This document shows positions 21,414 to 30,995 of a stretch of DNA of 64,000 nucleotides, in pieces. The DNA comes from VXPQ01 sp965232485 (lineage in GTDB: Bacteria; Bacteroidota; Rhodothermia; Rhodothermales; VXPQ01). Both the position numbers and the translations under genes were made by a program. Positions within the stretch are counted from its first letter, which is position 1. The number at the start of each line of letters is the position of its first letter. The notes under the pieces were generated by a model. That model was not told the DNA's origin, ran no database searches, and worked only from the letters and a program-made list of their open reading frames with translations. The DNA is taken from assembly GCA_965232485.1 (NCBI GenBank), contig OZ246975.1:62001-126000 (forward strand), read 5' to 3'.

Positions 21414-21734
21414 ATGAACGACACAGAAAACCAGCAGGGGGACAATCAGCTCAACATAGAACTGGACGAGAAAACGGCGGAAGGCGTTTACGCCAACCTG
21501 GTGATGATTTCTCATTCCCCCGAGGAATTCATTCTGGATTTTATCCGGGTGATGCCGGGCGTGCCGACGGCGCGCGTAAAGAACCGCGTCATCGTAACGC
21601 CGCACCATGCGCGCAGATTGTTGCGGGCGCTACGCGACAACATCGAAAAGTACGAGGCGATCCACGGCGAAATAGAGGAGCGGGAGCCGCCGGGACAACC
21701 CGTCCGGTTTGGCGGCGTCGCCGGGCAGGCGTAA
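21414..21734 (+). CDS. DUF3467 family protein
   Basis: 106 residues. GGAGG (21403-21407) picks the ATG at 21414 over an upstream ATG at 21390. The core 'GVYANLVMISHSPEEFILDFIRVMPG' pattern and 'VIVTPHHARRLLRALRDNIEKYE' are those of DUF3467, a small conserved protein of unknown function found across Bacteroidota. It is probably cytosolic. It is 160 bp after iolB and convergent with lptG (12-bp gap), so the link to inositol metabolism is likely incidental. Confidence 0.85.
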   Translation: MNDTENQQGDNQLNIELDEKTAEGVYANLVMISHSPEEFILDFIRVMPGVPTARVKNRVIVTPHHARRLLRALRDNIEKYEAIHGEIEEREPPGQPVRFGGVAGQA

Positions 21735-21746
21735 GCGAAAAACCGT

Positions 21747-22829
21747 CTATTTCCGCGTCCGCATCAGCAGGAACGCGCCGCCCGCAAGGAACAAGATGTG
21801 GGGCAGCCATACCGCTGCCGCAGGGGGCAAGACCCCCGTGTATCCGAGCGGTTCGGCGATCTGTTGCACGGTAAGGTACAGGAAGGCGACAAAGAGGCCC
21901 AGGCCGATCTGCATGGCTTGCCCGCCTCGCCGCCGAGTGGCCGCCAGCGGCATCCCGATCAGGACGAGAATCAGGTTTACGCAAGGCCAGGCGAATTTGG
22001 CGTAATATCCGACTTGCGCGCGCTCAAGGCCGCTGGCCCCGGATCGCCTGATGTCCTTGATGTATCTTGCCGCGGCGGGGATCGTCATGGATTCCACGTC
22101 GCGCTCGGTGCGGGCAAGGTCGCGGGGCAGGATGGTCAGCGTCGTGTCGATTCGGGCCAGAACCTGTCGCGTTTCGATTCCATTTGCAAAAGTGCGCGCG
22201 ACGGGCTGGTGGATGCGCCAGATCGTTAGCGAATCTACCCAACGCATGCGCACCCCGTCGATGCGCTGCGTGAGCTGGTTGTCGTCGTTGAAATGTTGCA
22301 GGGAGATGCGATGGGCCGTTTCGTTGCGCCGGTCGTAATATCCGAGGGAAATGTACGACCCCGGGCTATGTTGCCGGTGGATATTGTTTGTTTCGACCGC
22401 GCGCGGCGCATCTTTCAGAAATCGCAGTTCGAATTCCAGCACGGTGCGGTTCGTTTCCGGAACGATCCAGCCATTGAACCAGAACATGCATGCGGTCACG
22501 GCGAGGCCGGCGCCAAGATAGGGGGCGAGTAGCCGATAGAGGGAAACCCCGCTGGTTTGCAATGCGGAGAGTTGGAGGCTTTGGGACAAACGTCCGGTCA
22601 GGTGCACGCAGGCCAGGAAAAGCGCCAGCGGCGCCGTAAGCCGGGCGATTTCCGGGATGTAATTGGGGTAGTAGACCCCGAAAACCTCGCGCATCGTTGC
22701 GCCGCGGTCCAGAAAATCATCAATGAATTCGACGTAATGCAGCACGATGAAAAACACGATCAGCGCCGCGACCAGTGCGGCGAAACTACGCAAAAGCCGG
22801 AAAACGATATGAAAGTCGAATCGGTTCAC
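21747..22829 (-). CDS. LptG/LptF-type LPS export permease
   Basis: 360 residues starting at a GTG (22827-22829). It is an inner-membrane permease of the YjgP/YjgQ family that extracts LPS with the LptB ATPase. Membrane segments are visible at about 12-32, 58-80, 100-120, and three in the last third (about 275-355), with a large periplasmic beta-jellyroll domain between. Only one such gene is present here, so it could be either F or G. Together with the LptD-like gene (25521-28094) it implies an LPS transport bridge. Confidence 0.85.
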   Translation of the reverse strand: MNRFDFHIVFRLLRSFAALVAALIVFFIVLHYVEFIDDFLDRGATMREVFGVYYPNYIPEIARLTAPLALFLACVHLTGRLSQSLQLSALQTSGVSLYRLLAPYLGAGLAVTACMFWFNGWIVPETNRTVLEFELRFLKDAPRAVETNNIHRQHSPGSYISLGYYDRRNETAHRISLQHFNDDNQLTQRIDGVRMRWVDSLTIWRIHQPVARTFANGIETRQVLARIDTTLTILPRDLARTERDVESMTIPAAARYIKDIRRSGASGLERAQVGYYAKFAWPCVNLILVLIGMPLAATRRRGGQAMQIGLGLFVAFLYLTVQQIAEPLGYTGVLPPAAAVWLPHILFLAGGAFLLMRTRK

Positions 22830-22911
22830 GGATAGCGGGATGGATTCTTCGAGCGCATGCCGTACCTTGGTACTTCTCGCATCAGGTACTGGAATTTAAG
22901 GATACATTACG

Positions 22912-24090
22912 ATGAAACTGCACGAATATCAGGCTCGGGACATTCTCGAAGGATACGGCGTGGCCGTGCAGCCGGGCCGCGTGGCTCGCACGGCGGACGA
23001 AGCGGCGGCTGCCGCGGAAGCGATGCAGGAGCAGGGGACCTCCCTGTTTGTCGTGAAAGCGCAGATTCATGCGGGCGGACGCGGCAAGGGCGGGGGCGTC
23101 AAACTGGCGCGTAGCCTGGACGAGGTGCGCGAGAAGGCAGAGGCCATGCTGGGGATGCAACTGGTTACGCCGCAAACCGGTCCCGGCGGGCAGAAGGTGC
23201 GGGCCGTGCTGATCGCCGCCGGCGCCGACATCGCGCAGGAATATTATGTCGGCGTCACGCTGGATCGGGCGCGCGCAATGCATGTGATCATGGTTTCCAC
23301 GGAGGGGGGCGTCGAGATCGAAAAGGTAGCGGCGGAAACCCCGGAGAAAATAATGCGGGCGTGGGTGGATCCTATGACGGGTTTGCAGCCGTTTCAGGCC
23401 CGGGCGGCGGCGTTTGCCCTGAAACTTGAGGGCGCCGCGTTCAAAGAGGGCGTTCGGTTTATTACGGCCTTGTATCAGGCGTATGTGGGCATAGACGCTT
23501 CGCTGGCGGAAATCAATCCGCTTGTGCGGACGGCGAGCGGGGCGTTGCTGGCGCTGGACGCCAAAATAAACCTGGACGACAATGCCCTCTATCGCCACAA
23601 GGACCTGGCTGCGCTCCGCGACGTCCACGAAGAGGATCCGCTGGAGGTCGAGGCTGGGGAGCATCGGCTGAATTACATTCGCCTCGACGGCGACGTAGGG
23701 TGCATGGTGAACGGGGCGGGCCTGGCTATGGCGACCATGGACATGATCAAACTGGCCGGGGGAGAACCCGCCAATTTTCTGGATGTGGGCGGCGCGGCGG
23801 ATGTGCATACCGTGGAGCAGGGTTTCCGGATTATCCTGAAAGATCCTCACGTCAAGGCGGTGCTTGTAAATATCTTTGGCGGGATCGTTCGGTGCGACCG
23901 GGTGGCGGCAGGCATTGCGGAGGCGGCGTCCAAAGTGGACATTACCGTGCCGCTTATTGTGCGCCTTCAGGGGACCAATGCAGAAGAAGGACAGAGGATA
24001 TTGGAGGAAAGCGGCCTGAATCTGGAAACGGCTGTGTTGCTGAAGGAAGCCGCCGCCAAGGTTACGCAGGCGCTCCACGGCGCGGCGTAG
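22912..24090 (+). CDS. sucC: succinate-CoA ligase (ADP-forming) beta subunit
   Basis: 392 residues with ATG at 22912 and AAGGA just upstream. It is the ATP-grasp beta subunit of succinyl-CoA synthetase in the TCA cycle. Seen: 'MKLHEYQARDIL' start, 'VVKAQIHAGGRGKGGGVKLA' near 44-63, 'EINPLV' near 203-208, and the CoA-ligase domain with 'NFLDVGGAAD' and 'FGGIVRCDRVA'. The partner alpha subunit (sucD) is not next to it, as is common in this phylum. Confidence 0.95.
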   Translation: MKLHEYQARDILEGYGVAVQPGRVARTADEAAAAAEAMQEQGTSLFVVKAQIHAGGRGKGGGVKLARSLDEVREKAEAMLGMQLVTPQTGPGGQKVRAVLIAAGADIAQEYYVGVTLDRARAMHVIMVSTEGGVEIEKVAAETPEKIMRAWVDPMTGLQPFQARAAAFALKLEGAAFKEGVRFITALYQAYVGIDASLAEINPLVRTASGALLALDAKINLDDNALYRHKDLAALRDVHEEDPLEVEAGEHRLNYIRLDGDVGCMVNGAGLAMATMDMIKLAGGEPANFLDVGGAADVHTVEQGFRIILKDPHVKAVLVNIFGGIVRCDRVAAGIAEAASKVDITVPLIVRLQGTNAEEGQRILEESGLNLETAVLLKEAAAKVTQALHGAA

Positions 24091-24142
24091 GCGTTCTTGT
24101 TGTCCGTCAGGTTTGCTTTTCTCATGCGACGAATGCGACAGC

Positions 24143-25183
24143 GTGGCGAATACGACAGATCGGCCTGGTGAATTCGCCGTGACCCTGGAGGGCGTTACGA
24201 AGCGGTATGGCGCTACCGTGGCGGTGGACAATGTATCGCTACAGGTGCGTACGGGCGAATTTTTTTCATTGCTGGGGCCATCCGGGTGCGGCAAAACGAC
24301 GCTGTTGCGCATCGCCGGGGGATTCGAACGGCCCGATGCGGGCGTAGTGCGTATTGCAGGCCGGGACATGACGACTGCTCCGCCGCGCCGCAGGCCCACC
24401 GCCATGGTGTTTCAGAACTATGCGCTTTTTCCCAATATGACGGTGGGGGAGAATGTGGCCTACGGGTTGCGCGTACGCAGGACGCCGCTGGCGCAGCGCA
24501 GGGAGCGCGTCCGCGAAGCGCTCCGGCGGGTCGAGATGCAGGCGCTGGAGGACCGGCCTGTCACGGCGCTTTCCGGGGGGCAGCAGCAACGGGTCGCGCT
24601 GGCCCGGGCCGTCGCCGTGGAGCCGGACGTACTGCTTTTCGACGAGCCGCTTTCCAATCTCGACATTGCATTGCGCGAGCAGACGCGCCGGGAACTCAAA
24701 GTGCTTCAGGACCGCCTGGGCATTACCAGTATCTATGTGACCCACGATCAGCAGGAAGCGCTTGCGTTATCGGATCGCATCGGGGTCATGCGGGCCGGGC
24801 GGCTGGTGCAATCAGGCGAGCCCGAGCGCCTGTACCGGGAACCGCAGACTGCTTATGTGGCCGAGTTTCTGGGAGGAAGCAATATCGTGCGGGATGCGCG
24901 CCTGGCGGCGCGGCTGGCTCCTCGGGAGACGCCGCCGCCGGGGTGCGCGCTGGCTATTCGCCCAGAGCATTTCGAAATGTCTCCCGAGGGCGTTGAGGCC
25001 CGTCTCGTAAGCCGGCAGTTTCTCGGAACGCTTACCGAATGGTGGGTGGAGATGGATGGACATCGCCTGCGGGCATGGATGGATCCGCAGACGCCCCCTT
25101 CGGATATCGTGACCTTGCGGCCCTCGTCGGTGCGATGGGTTCTGGACGCCGCGCAAGACGCCGCCGCGGACAGGGCGCAGTAG
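24143..25183 (+). CDS. ABC transporter ATPase, PotA/FbpC-like
   Basis: About 346 residues from a GTG at 24143. The start is uncertain: TTG at 24113 and GTG at 24179 are also in frame, and no ATG fits. Walker A 'GPSGCGKTT', signature 'LSGGQQQR', Walker B 'VLLFDEPLSNLD' and switch His 'YVTHDQ' are intact. A C-terminal TOBE-like domain (about 265-335) places it with the spermidine/putrescine or Fe(III) import ATPases. No permease or binding protein is adjacent, so the substrate is unknown. Its stop is 4 bp from the start of a degraded MITE segment. Confidence 0.82.
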   Translation: MANTTDRPGEFAVTLEGVTKRYGATVAVDNVSLQVRTGEFFSLLGPSGCGKTTLLRIAGGFERPDAGVVRIAGRDMTTAPPRRRPTAMVFQNYALFPNMTVGENVAYGLRVRRTPLAQRRERVREALRRVEMQALEDRPVTALSGGQQQRVALARAVAVEPDVLLFDEPLSNLDIALREQTRRELKVLQDRLGITSIYVTHDQQEALALSDRIGVMRAGRLVQSGEPERLYREPQTAYVAEFLGGSNIVRDARLAARLAPRETPPPGCALAIRPEHFEMSPEGVEARLVSRQFLGTLTEWWVEMDGHRLRAWMDPQTPPSDIVTLRPSSVRWVLDAAQDAAADRAQ

Positions 25184-25187
25184 TTTT

Positions 25188-25258
25188 GATCAGCGCGTCC
25201 TTGATTAAATCCACGAAGATCAGGGGTTGCGAGGGGCGCGCCGGCTGCGTCATTCTCC
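25188..25258 (+). repeat. degraded partial copy of the MITE-like element
   Basis: This segment ('TTTGATCAGCGC', then 'TTGATTAAATCC', then 'AGATCAGGGG' and a GC-rich stretch) resembles pieces of both ends of the intact copy that follows at 25259. It reads as a decayed copy into or beside which a newer copy inserted. Confidence 0.4.
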
Positions 25259-25524
25259 TTAAGGAAGCTCTGATTAAGTCCGCAAAGATTCAGGGGCTGA
25301 CAGGCGCGCGCTGGCAAGGAATGACGAAGAAGGTAGTGTGGCGGCTCCGCGTAATGAGGAATGACACAGCCAGCGCGCGCCTGTCAGCCTCCCGAAGGGC
25401 GCTTCACGACCGCGACAACCCGAATCCGCCGTGTTTTTCGCTGATTTCAATAACGCCGTCATGTCGTTTTTTACGCGTGAAAGCGAAGCGCTGATCAAAG
25501 TGGAGTTAATCAGAGTTTCCTTAA
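25259..25524 (+). mobile_element. MITE-like element, copy 1 (266 bp)
   Basis: Left end TTAAGGAAGCTCTGATTAA (25259-25277); right end TTAATCAGAGTTTCCTTAA (25506-25524) is its inverse with one change. Inside is a 19-bp perfect inverted repeat, CTGACAGGCGCGCGCTGGC (25297-25315) and its inverse (25369-25387), with a 53-nt loop. No transposase is encoded, so it must have been moved in trans if it is mobile. The outer TTAA may be a target duplication or part of the repeat. The right TTAA provides the stop codon of the LptD-like gene. Confidence 0.82.
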
Positions 25525-28094
25525 TTCCGCAGTCTCCCGAATCGTCCTCTGACGTCGGAACGCGGCTGCCGCAGGCGCAGCAGGTCGCGCAGTTGCCCGC
25601 TTTTCACGTGCAGGTCGAAGCTGTAGGACTGATAAGGCCCGAAAGGCACCCAATTAATCGCCATTTCCCAACAATCGAAATCGCGGAAAATAGACAGGCT
25701 CGTGTAGATCAGTTTTTTCGCCTCGAAATCGTACCCGGAGCGGCCCTGCACTTTCCAGTTTGGCGTCAGGTTGAAATCGACATTGGCGTTCAGCGCCGCC
25801 GTGCGCCGGGATTCGCCGAGCGGTTTGGAATAGTTGTAGCTAAAGTCGAGGCGCAGGGACCATGGAATGGAAAAGTCGGCGTAGCTATCCGCCGCGCCCG
25901 AATACGGGGAGCCGAACGCCCCGTTTCCGATGGGCAGGCTCCCGCCGGGGATGTTTGCGCCGGCGGGCAGATTGCGGGAGCGAAGCTGGTTGAAGGGGCG
26001 TTCCGGTCCGGTTCGCTCGCTTTGGAACGACGTATTCAGACTTGCCCGGAACGAGGTCGCGCGCAGGGGAAACCATGGTCGTTCGGAAAAGAGGGACTGG
26101 CTAACAACCCGGGTCCGCGTTGCATTCAGGGCGTAGGGAGAAAAAGTCGCGCCCGCATTCAGGCTGAGATTGCGGGCGATGCGGGTCCGCGCGTTCATGC
26201 GCAGATCGCCCAGTTTCATGGAGTCGGCGGCGAAATTGTAGCCTGTGGCCAGCCCCATGTTCAGTAATTGTACGACCTTTCTTTGCTCGGCCCCAGTGGA
26301 ATCGGGGGAAACGTATCGGGTTTCGAATACGTTATCGACCGAAAAACTCATGCTTTGCTGTCTGGAGCGTTGCACCCCAGGGACGAGTGCATAGCGCTGG
26401 CTTTCCCCGTTCGCATCCACGTACGAAGCCGTATAGCCCCAGGCGTCCGCATAAAAGTCGGGTTGGTAATTGAGGCTCATGCTCGGACGGACGGTATGGC
26501 GCAGGCCATTCAGCGGGCCGACCCGGAAGGGGAAAATGCCGTAAAAGGTGGTATTCATGGACAAACTGGTCGAAAATTGCCGCAGCGCAAGGAAATCAGG
26601 CGTTTTTTCGACCGCAACGCGGCCTGCCTCGTCCAGTTTCTGTCGTTCGGTCTGGATGAACCAGTCTTCCGTGTACCGGATGTTCGGGACGATGTGGATG
26701 GGCAAGGTTCTCGAAAGGGCAGGCAATCCGGCGCTGATGTTGACGCGATGCGCCGCCTTGAAGGCGAAAGGCTCCGATCCGCCTGTGGCTTCCCGGTATT
26801 TCGAGGGAGAGACGAGCGCCTCGTACCAGGCGATATCTGTCGAATCGTTCGGGATGAAATTATACCGGTTGTCCGCATTCAGGCTGTAGTCGTACGTGAT
26901 GCGTTCATACCAGCGATCCTGGCCTCCGCCTTGCGCGCGCGCAAAGGGTTTGCGGGTATTCTGGCGGAAGGTGAGGCTGGGCAACACCACGCGCACCGCG
27001 CCGTTGTCGAGGTTTTGCTGGTGGCTCAGGTTCAGGGACAAGTTGCGTCCCGCATTGCGCCAGGTTTTGCTGAATCCCGCGCTCGACTGCACGGTTTGCC
27101 GGACGCGATCGTCGTACTGTTCCGACGAGGTGCGCAGGTAGCTCGACGAGGACAGGTCGATGTTTGCGCGGAGCCGGGCCGTAGGACTCAGTTCCTGATT
27201 GTGCGTCCAGCGCAATCGGCCTGTGCCGAATTCCGAGAAGTCGGGATCGCCTCGTTCGCCGTTCCGGTTTTTAAGATAATCCACGAGAATCTGTCCGGAA
27301 TAGCGGTATCGCCGCGCATAGCGAAACTGCGGCGTGACCTGAAAACTGCCCCGCGTCCACAGGCCGAACTCCAGCTGGGCGTCCATATAATCGTTGATGG
27401 CCTGGTACCATCCCCAGTTGCGCAGATAGAAGCCTCGTTCGTCTTCTCCGTAGCGCGGGGGAAGGGGGCCGCTGCGTCGTCCCTCGCGGGCCGGCACGAA
27501 GCCGAACGGCAGCCACAGCGGCGTAGGGATATTGAACAGATACAGGCGAATCGGTCCAGTGTAGATCCATTCCTGCTTCACGACTTTCATCTTGTCCGAC
27601 CGGAGCGAGTACGACGGATCGTCCAGGCACTCGCAGGTCGTATAGGCGCCCGTCGCAATGTACAGCGTGCTGTCCTCTCCGACTTTCACCACGTCGGCTC
27701 GAATGAACCCTTCGTCCAGCGTGGTGCGCGCGCCGGTCACCCGTCCCCGTTCCGTGGCGGCGTTGAACGCGATCTCGGCGCCTTCAAAAGTTTCTTGTCC
27801 TTGCGTAAATGAGGGCCTGCCGACCGCGCCGCTATCGCTTTGGAGGCCGGATGCGCGCACTTCGTCCTGGTCAAAAAGCATATCTATGCGAAATCCGTAT
27901 AGTTCGGCCTCTTTGTATGCAATTTTTGCATGGTTGTATAAATAGCCCACGTCGTGGCCTTCTTCAAAGGAAATAACCAGCGAATCTTTGGCTGAAAACC
28001 GTATGGGCGCGCCTGCCTGCTGGGCCAGACAGGGAAGGGGCCATGCATTGCCTGCAAGGCAAAGCAGCAAAACAAGAAATGGTCGGCGAACCAT
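25521..28094 (-). CDS. LptD-like outer-membrane LPS assembly protein
   Basis: 857 residues with ATG at 28094. The signal peptide is residues 1-25 (ends 'PCLAQQ'). It continues with an OstA/LptA-like beta-jellyroll ('KDSLVISFEEG...NHAKIAYKEAEL', about 35-150) and then a long beta-barrel rich in alternating aromatic residues, ending close to the C-terminus. This is the layout of LptD, which inserts LPS in the outer leaflet. 'TCECLDDPSYSLRS' carries the only clear Cys pair; Escherichia LptD has two disulfides. The stop TAA lies in the terminal TTAA of MITE copy 1, so the last residues may have been altered by the insertion. Confidence 0.8.
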   Translation of the reverse strand: MVRRPFLVLLLCLAGNAWPLPCLAQQAGAPIRFSAKDSLVISFEEGHDVGYLYNHAKIAYKEAELYGFRIDMLFDQDEVRASGLQSDSGAVGRPSFTQGQETFEGAEIAFNAATERGRVTGARTTLDEGFIRADVVKVGEDSTLYIATGAYTTCECLDDPSYSLRSDKMKVVKQEWIYTGPIRLYLFNIPTPLWLPFGFVPAREGRRSGPLPPRYGEDERGFYLRNWGWYQAINDYMDAQLEFGLWTRGSFQVTPQFRYARRYRYSGQILVDYLKNRNGERGDPDFSEFGTGRLRWTHNQELSPTARLRANIDLSSSSYLRTSSEQYDDRVRQTVQSSAGFSKTWRNAGRNLSLNLSHQQNLDNGAVRVVLPSLTFRQNTRKPFARAQGGGQDRWYERITYDYSLNADNRYNFIPNDSTDIAWYEALVSPSKYREATGGSEPFAFKAAHRVNISAGLPALSRTLPIHIVPNIRYTEDWFIQTERQKLDEAGRVAVEKTPDFLALRQFSTSLSMNTTFYGIFPFRVGPLNGLRHTVRPSMSLNYQPDFYADAWGYTASYVDANGESQRYALVPGVQRSRQQSMSFSVDNVFETRYVSPDSTGAEQRKVVQLLNMGLATGYNFAADSMKLGDLRMNARTRIARNLSLNAGATFSPYALNATRTRVVSQSLFSERPWFPLRATSFRASLNTSFQSERTGPERPFNQLRSRNLPAGANIPGGSLPIGNGAFGSPYSGAADSYADFSIPWSLRLDFSYNYSKPLGESRRTAALNANVDFNLTPNWKVQGRSGYDFEAKKLIYTSLSIFRDFDCWEMAINWVPFGPYQSYSFDLHVKSGQLRDLLRLRQPRSDVRGRFGRLRN

Positions 28095-28151
28095 AACAGA
28101 GCGGATACGAACATGCGGGGCCGCCGGACAGGCGCGCCGCGGCTGTTGCGG

Positions 28152-29141
28152 CTACGCAGGCGATCTGCCCGCCTCTTCGTCGAGAAACTGAAAGACCAGA
28201 TGGGCGGCTCCAAGCATACCGGCTTCGTTGCCGAGGGTTTCTCGCGCGATTTCGATCGCGTCCCGATGATCCGGAATCACGTATTCGCGGACGCTTTTCC
28301 GGGCTGCGTCGATGATGAAATCGCCCGCCGCCGAAAGGCCGCCTCCTACCACCACCTTGCGTATATCCAGCAGGTTGATGCATGCGCCAAGCATTACGCC
28401 CAGTTTATGCCCTGCCCATCCAAGGACTTCCTGCGCCGGTTCGTCGCCTTGGCAAGCCGCCTCGTAGAGCATGAGCGGCGTCAGGTCTTTCAGGTCCGGG
28501 CCCGCCATGCGGTGTATGACGCTTTCGGGTCGCGTGAGCAATTTGTGGCGTCCGTAGCGGGACAGATATTTCTGCCCAAGGTACGCCTCAATGGAACCCG
28601 CAATGCCGTATCGGTCGATATCTCCTGCGAAATTAATCGTCATGTGGCCTATTTCGCCCGCCGCGCCCGTGGTTCCGCGAAATATCGTCCGGTCGTGAAT
28701 AATGGCGCCGCCTACCCCCGTGCCCAGCGTAATCATGATGAACGAAGGATATGGACGGCCTCTTCCATAATGCGCCGAACCCAGTCCGGCCAGATTGGCG
28801 TCGTTTTCCACGAATACGGGAAGGTGTTCGCCCAGGCGTCGTTGCAGGGCTTCCCGGAGGTTCACGACGCCCCATCCGGGCAGGTTGGGCGGTTGTACGA
28901 CTGACGTGCGCTCCCAGTTGATTGCGCCCGGCGCGCCAATGCCGACGCCGCTGACGGTTTCGTCCGGAGCTTCCGCCGCCACCGAGCGGATCAGGTCCGC
29001 AATGCGGTCCAGTACATGGTCGGGGCCATGGATTCCCTCCGTATCGCATGCTTGTTCGACGACGCACCCCTCGTCGCGGCGGACCAGGGCCGCCTTGATC
29101 CGGGTCCCTCCGAGGTCAATCCCTATTGCGAGTGGATTCAT
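28152..29141 (-). CDS. ROK family sugar kinase (glucokinase-like)
   Basis: 329 residues from the ATG at 29141. It phosphorylates glucose or a related sugar with ATP. ATP-binding 'IDLGGTRIKAAL' is at 8-19, catalytic Asp in 'ENDANLAGLG' (near 113), 'GTGVGGAI' near 137. The segment after 'GEIGHMTI' normally holds the ROK zinc site CxCGxxGCxE; here it reads 'DIDRYGIAGSIEAYLG', so all the cysteines are missing while the Glu-Ala-Tyr remains. Substrate cannot be fixed from sequence. It is in the leftward run, upstream of the LptD-like gene. Confidence 0.85.
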   Translation of the reverse strand: MNPLAIGIDLGGTRIKAALVRRDEGCVVEQACDTEGIHGPDHVLDRIADLIRSVAAEAPDETVSGVGIGAPGAINWERTSVVQPPNLPGWGVVNLREALQRRLGEHLPVFVENDANLAGLGSAHYGRGRPYPSFIMITLGTGVGGAIIHDRTIFRGTTGAAGEIGHMTINFAGDIDRYGIAGSIEAYLGQKYLSRYGRHKLLTRPESVIHRMAGPDLKDLTPLMLYEAACQGDEPAQEVLGWAGHKLGVMLGACINLLDIRKVVVGGGLSAAGDFIIDAARKSVREYVIPDHRDAIEIARETLGNEAGMLGAAHLVFQFLDEEAGRSPA

Positions 29142-29215
29142 GCCAAATCGTTCGGTGAAGCCCGGATTTATTCGGCGCGGGGCGCGCGACGGCGAGCAGC
29201 GGCGCGGCAAAAGCG

Positions 29216-29656
29216 CTATTCGTCCCCGTCGAGCCGGTTGTCTGTCGCTCGATCTGAAGACTCCGCCAGGGTTTCCAGATCGTCTTTTTCGCCGTCGTCG
29301 GGCGCTGTGACAGGATATACCGTTTCGCCGGGGCGCCGCATCCCGTATTCTTCGCGCGCGATTTTTTCCACGGCTTCGTCGGAGAGTCCATCGCGCGCTT
29401 CTTTGTCGAGTTCCTCGATGTCCGTCCGCAATTTTTCGTTTTCCTCGCGTACGTTCAGGTACTCGCTGCGCCACGTCATGCGCTTGAGGAGGCTGTGGCT
29501 GTCGAAAAACACAAACCAGCCCAGGGCCGCTCCGACAAGGGTCCAGAGGAGGGTCTTGCGCAGGTGTCGTTTCGCGCCCGCGGACAAGGACGACCGGGGG
29601 GCGGGCCTTCCCGGCTCAATCTGGTTCAACCCATGCCTGTCGGATTCTTTCCTCAT
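29216..29656 (-). CDS. FtsB/DivIC-like septum formation protein
   Basis: 146 residues with ATG at 29656. One membrane segment (about 36-54, 'LLWTLVGAALGWFVFF') follows a basic cytosolic start, then a coiled coil (about 62-95, 'YLNVREENEKLRTDIEELDKEA') and the family's 'EKIAREEYGMRRPGETVY' motif (about 97-114). The tail is acidic. FtsB/DivIC links FtsL and FtsQ at the division septum. Its place 12 bp downstream of enolase is the classic eno-ftsB order, suggesting one transcript. Confidence 0.88.
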   Translation of the reverse strand: MRKESDRHGLNQIEPGRPAPRSSLSAGAKRHLRKTLLWTLVGAALGWFVFFDSHSLLKRMTWRSEYLNVREENEKLRTDIEELDKEARDGLSDEAVEKIAREEYGMRRPGETVYPVTAPDDGEKDDLETLAESSDRATDNRLDGDE

Positions 29657-29668
29657 GGGATTATGATG

Positions 29669-30964
29669 CTATGGCCCGGTCGAGGGCAGACGCAGTGCGT
29701 CCATGCCGGGAAACGACGCCGTGGATTCAAGCAGCTCCTCAATGCGCAACAGTTGATTATACTTTGCAATGCGGTCGCTTCGGCTTGCGGAGCCGGTTTT
29801 GATTTGTCCGGCATTCGTGGCTACGGCCAGATCCGCAATGGTGGCGTCTTCGGTTTCCCCGGAGCGGTGGCTGATGACCGCAGTATATCCATGGGTATGC
29901 GCAAGCTCGATGGCCCGGAGCGTTTCCGTCAACGTACCGATCTGGTTCAGCTTGATCAGGATGGAGTTGGCTGCGCCGCCGTCGATGCCTTGCTGCAGCC
30001 GGTCGGTGTTTGTTACGAACAGGTCGTCGCCAACCAGTTGCACCCGGCGTCCAAGCCGCTCCGTGAGTTGTCGCCAGCCTTCCCAGTCGTCCTCGGCTAA
30101 ACCGTCTTCAATGGACAGGATGGGGTACTGATCGACCCAGTTTTCCCAGAAGTCGATCATGTCCGAAGCGGACCGCCTCGCGTTCGGATCGCTTTTCCAG
30201 AAAACGTAGGCGCCGTCCCGGTACATTTCGGAAGTGGCCGGGTCCAGCGCGAGGCAAACGTCCCGCCCCGCTTCGTATCCGGCTTTTCCGATGGCTTCGA
30301 GGATGACTTCTACGGCTTCGTCGTTGGAACGCAGGTCGGGGGCAAAGCCGCCTTCGTCGCCGACTGCCGTGTTGTATCCTTTGGCCTTGAGGACCTGGCG
30401 CAACGTATGAAAAATCTCGGCCCCGATGCGGAGCGCTTCGCTGAAGGAGCTGGCCCCGCTTGGCATGATCATGAATTCCTGCATGTCCACGCTGTTGTCC
30501 GCATGGTGGCCTCCGTTGATGATGTTCATCATCGGCGCGGGCAGGGTGGAAGCGTTCGTCCCGCCAATGTAGCGGAAGAGGGGCAAACCGAGGTTTTCGG
30601 CGGCGGCTTTGGCGGCGGCAAGCGATACGCCAAGCAGGGCGTTGGCCCCAAGCCGTCCCTTGTTTTCGGTGCCGTCAAGGTCGATCAGGGCCTGATCGAT
30701 GGCTATCTGGTCCAGCACGTCCGCTCCGATCAGTTCCGGCGCAATGGATTCGTTCACGTTCCGGACCGCATCGAGGACGCCTTTGCCCATATAGACGCGC
30801 TTGTCGCCGTCCCGCAGTTCCACAGCTTCGTGTTCTCCCGTGGACGCTCCGCTCGGGACGGCGGCGCGACCGCGAAATCCATCCGATGTAACGACATCGA
30901 CTTCGACGGTAGGGTTGCCGCGGCTGTCCAGAATTTGCCGGGCGGTAATATGTTCTATCTGCAT
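29669..30964 (-). CDS. eno: enolase
   Basis: 431 residues with ATG at 30964. It converts 2-phosphoglycerate to PEP. Seen: 'ILDSRGNPTVEVDV' at 12-25, 'AVPSGASTGEHEAVELRDGD' near 35-54, the Mg-binding 'SIEDGLAEDDWEG', and 'VISHRSGETEDATIADLAV' near 370-388. It ends with a 'TGSASRSDR' motif. Full length and complete; likely co-transcribed with ftsB. Confidence 0.97.
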   Translation of the reverse strand: MQIEHITARQILDSRGNPTVEVDVVTSDGFRGRAAVPSGASTGEHEAVELRDGDKRVYMGKGVLDAVRNVNESIAPELIGADVLDQIAIDQALIDLDGTENKGRLGANALLGVSLAAAKAAAENLGLPLFRYIGGTNASTLPAPMMNIINGGHHADNSVDMQEFMIMPSGASSFSEALRIGAEIFHTLRQVLKAKGYNTAVGDEGGFAPDLRSNDEAVEVILEAIGKAGYEAGRDVCLALDPATSEMYRDGAYVFWKSDPNARRSASDMIDFWENWVDQYPILSIEDGLAEDDWEGWRQLTERLGRRVQLVGDDLFVTNTDRLQQGIDGGAANSILIKLNQIGTLTETLRAIELAHTHGYTAVISHRSGETEDATIADLAVATNAGQIKTGSASRSDRIAKYNQLLRIEELLESTASFPGMDALRLPSTGP

Positions 30965-30995
30965 AATGTCTGCGGAGGGATACTACGAACGAGCG

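Noticed and set aside
22896..22905. TTAAGGATAC before sucC as another MITE end
   Set aside because: The match stops before CTCTGA, and AAGGA is at the right distance to be the sucC ribosome site.
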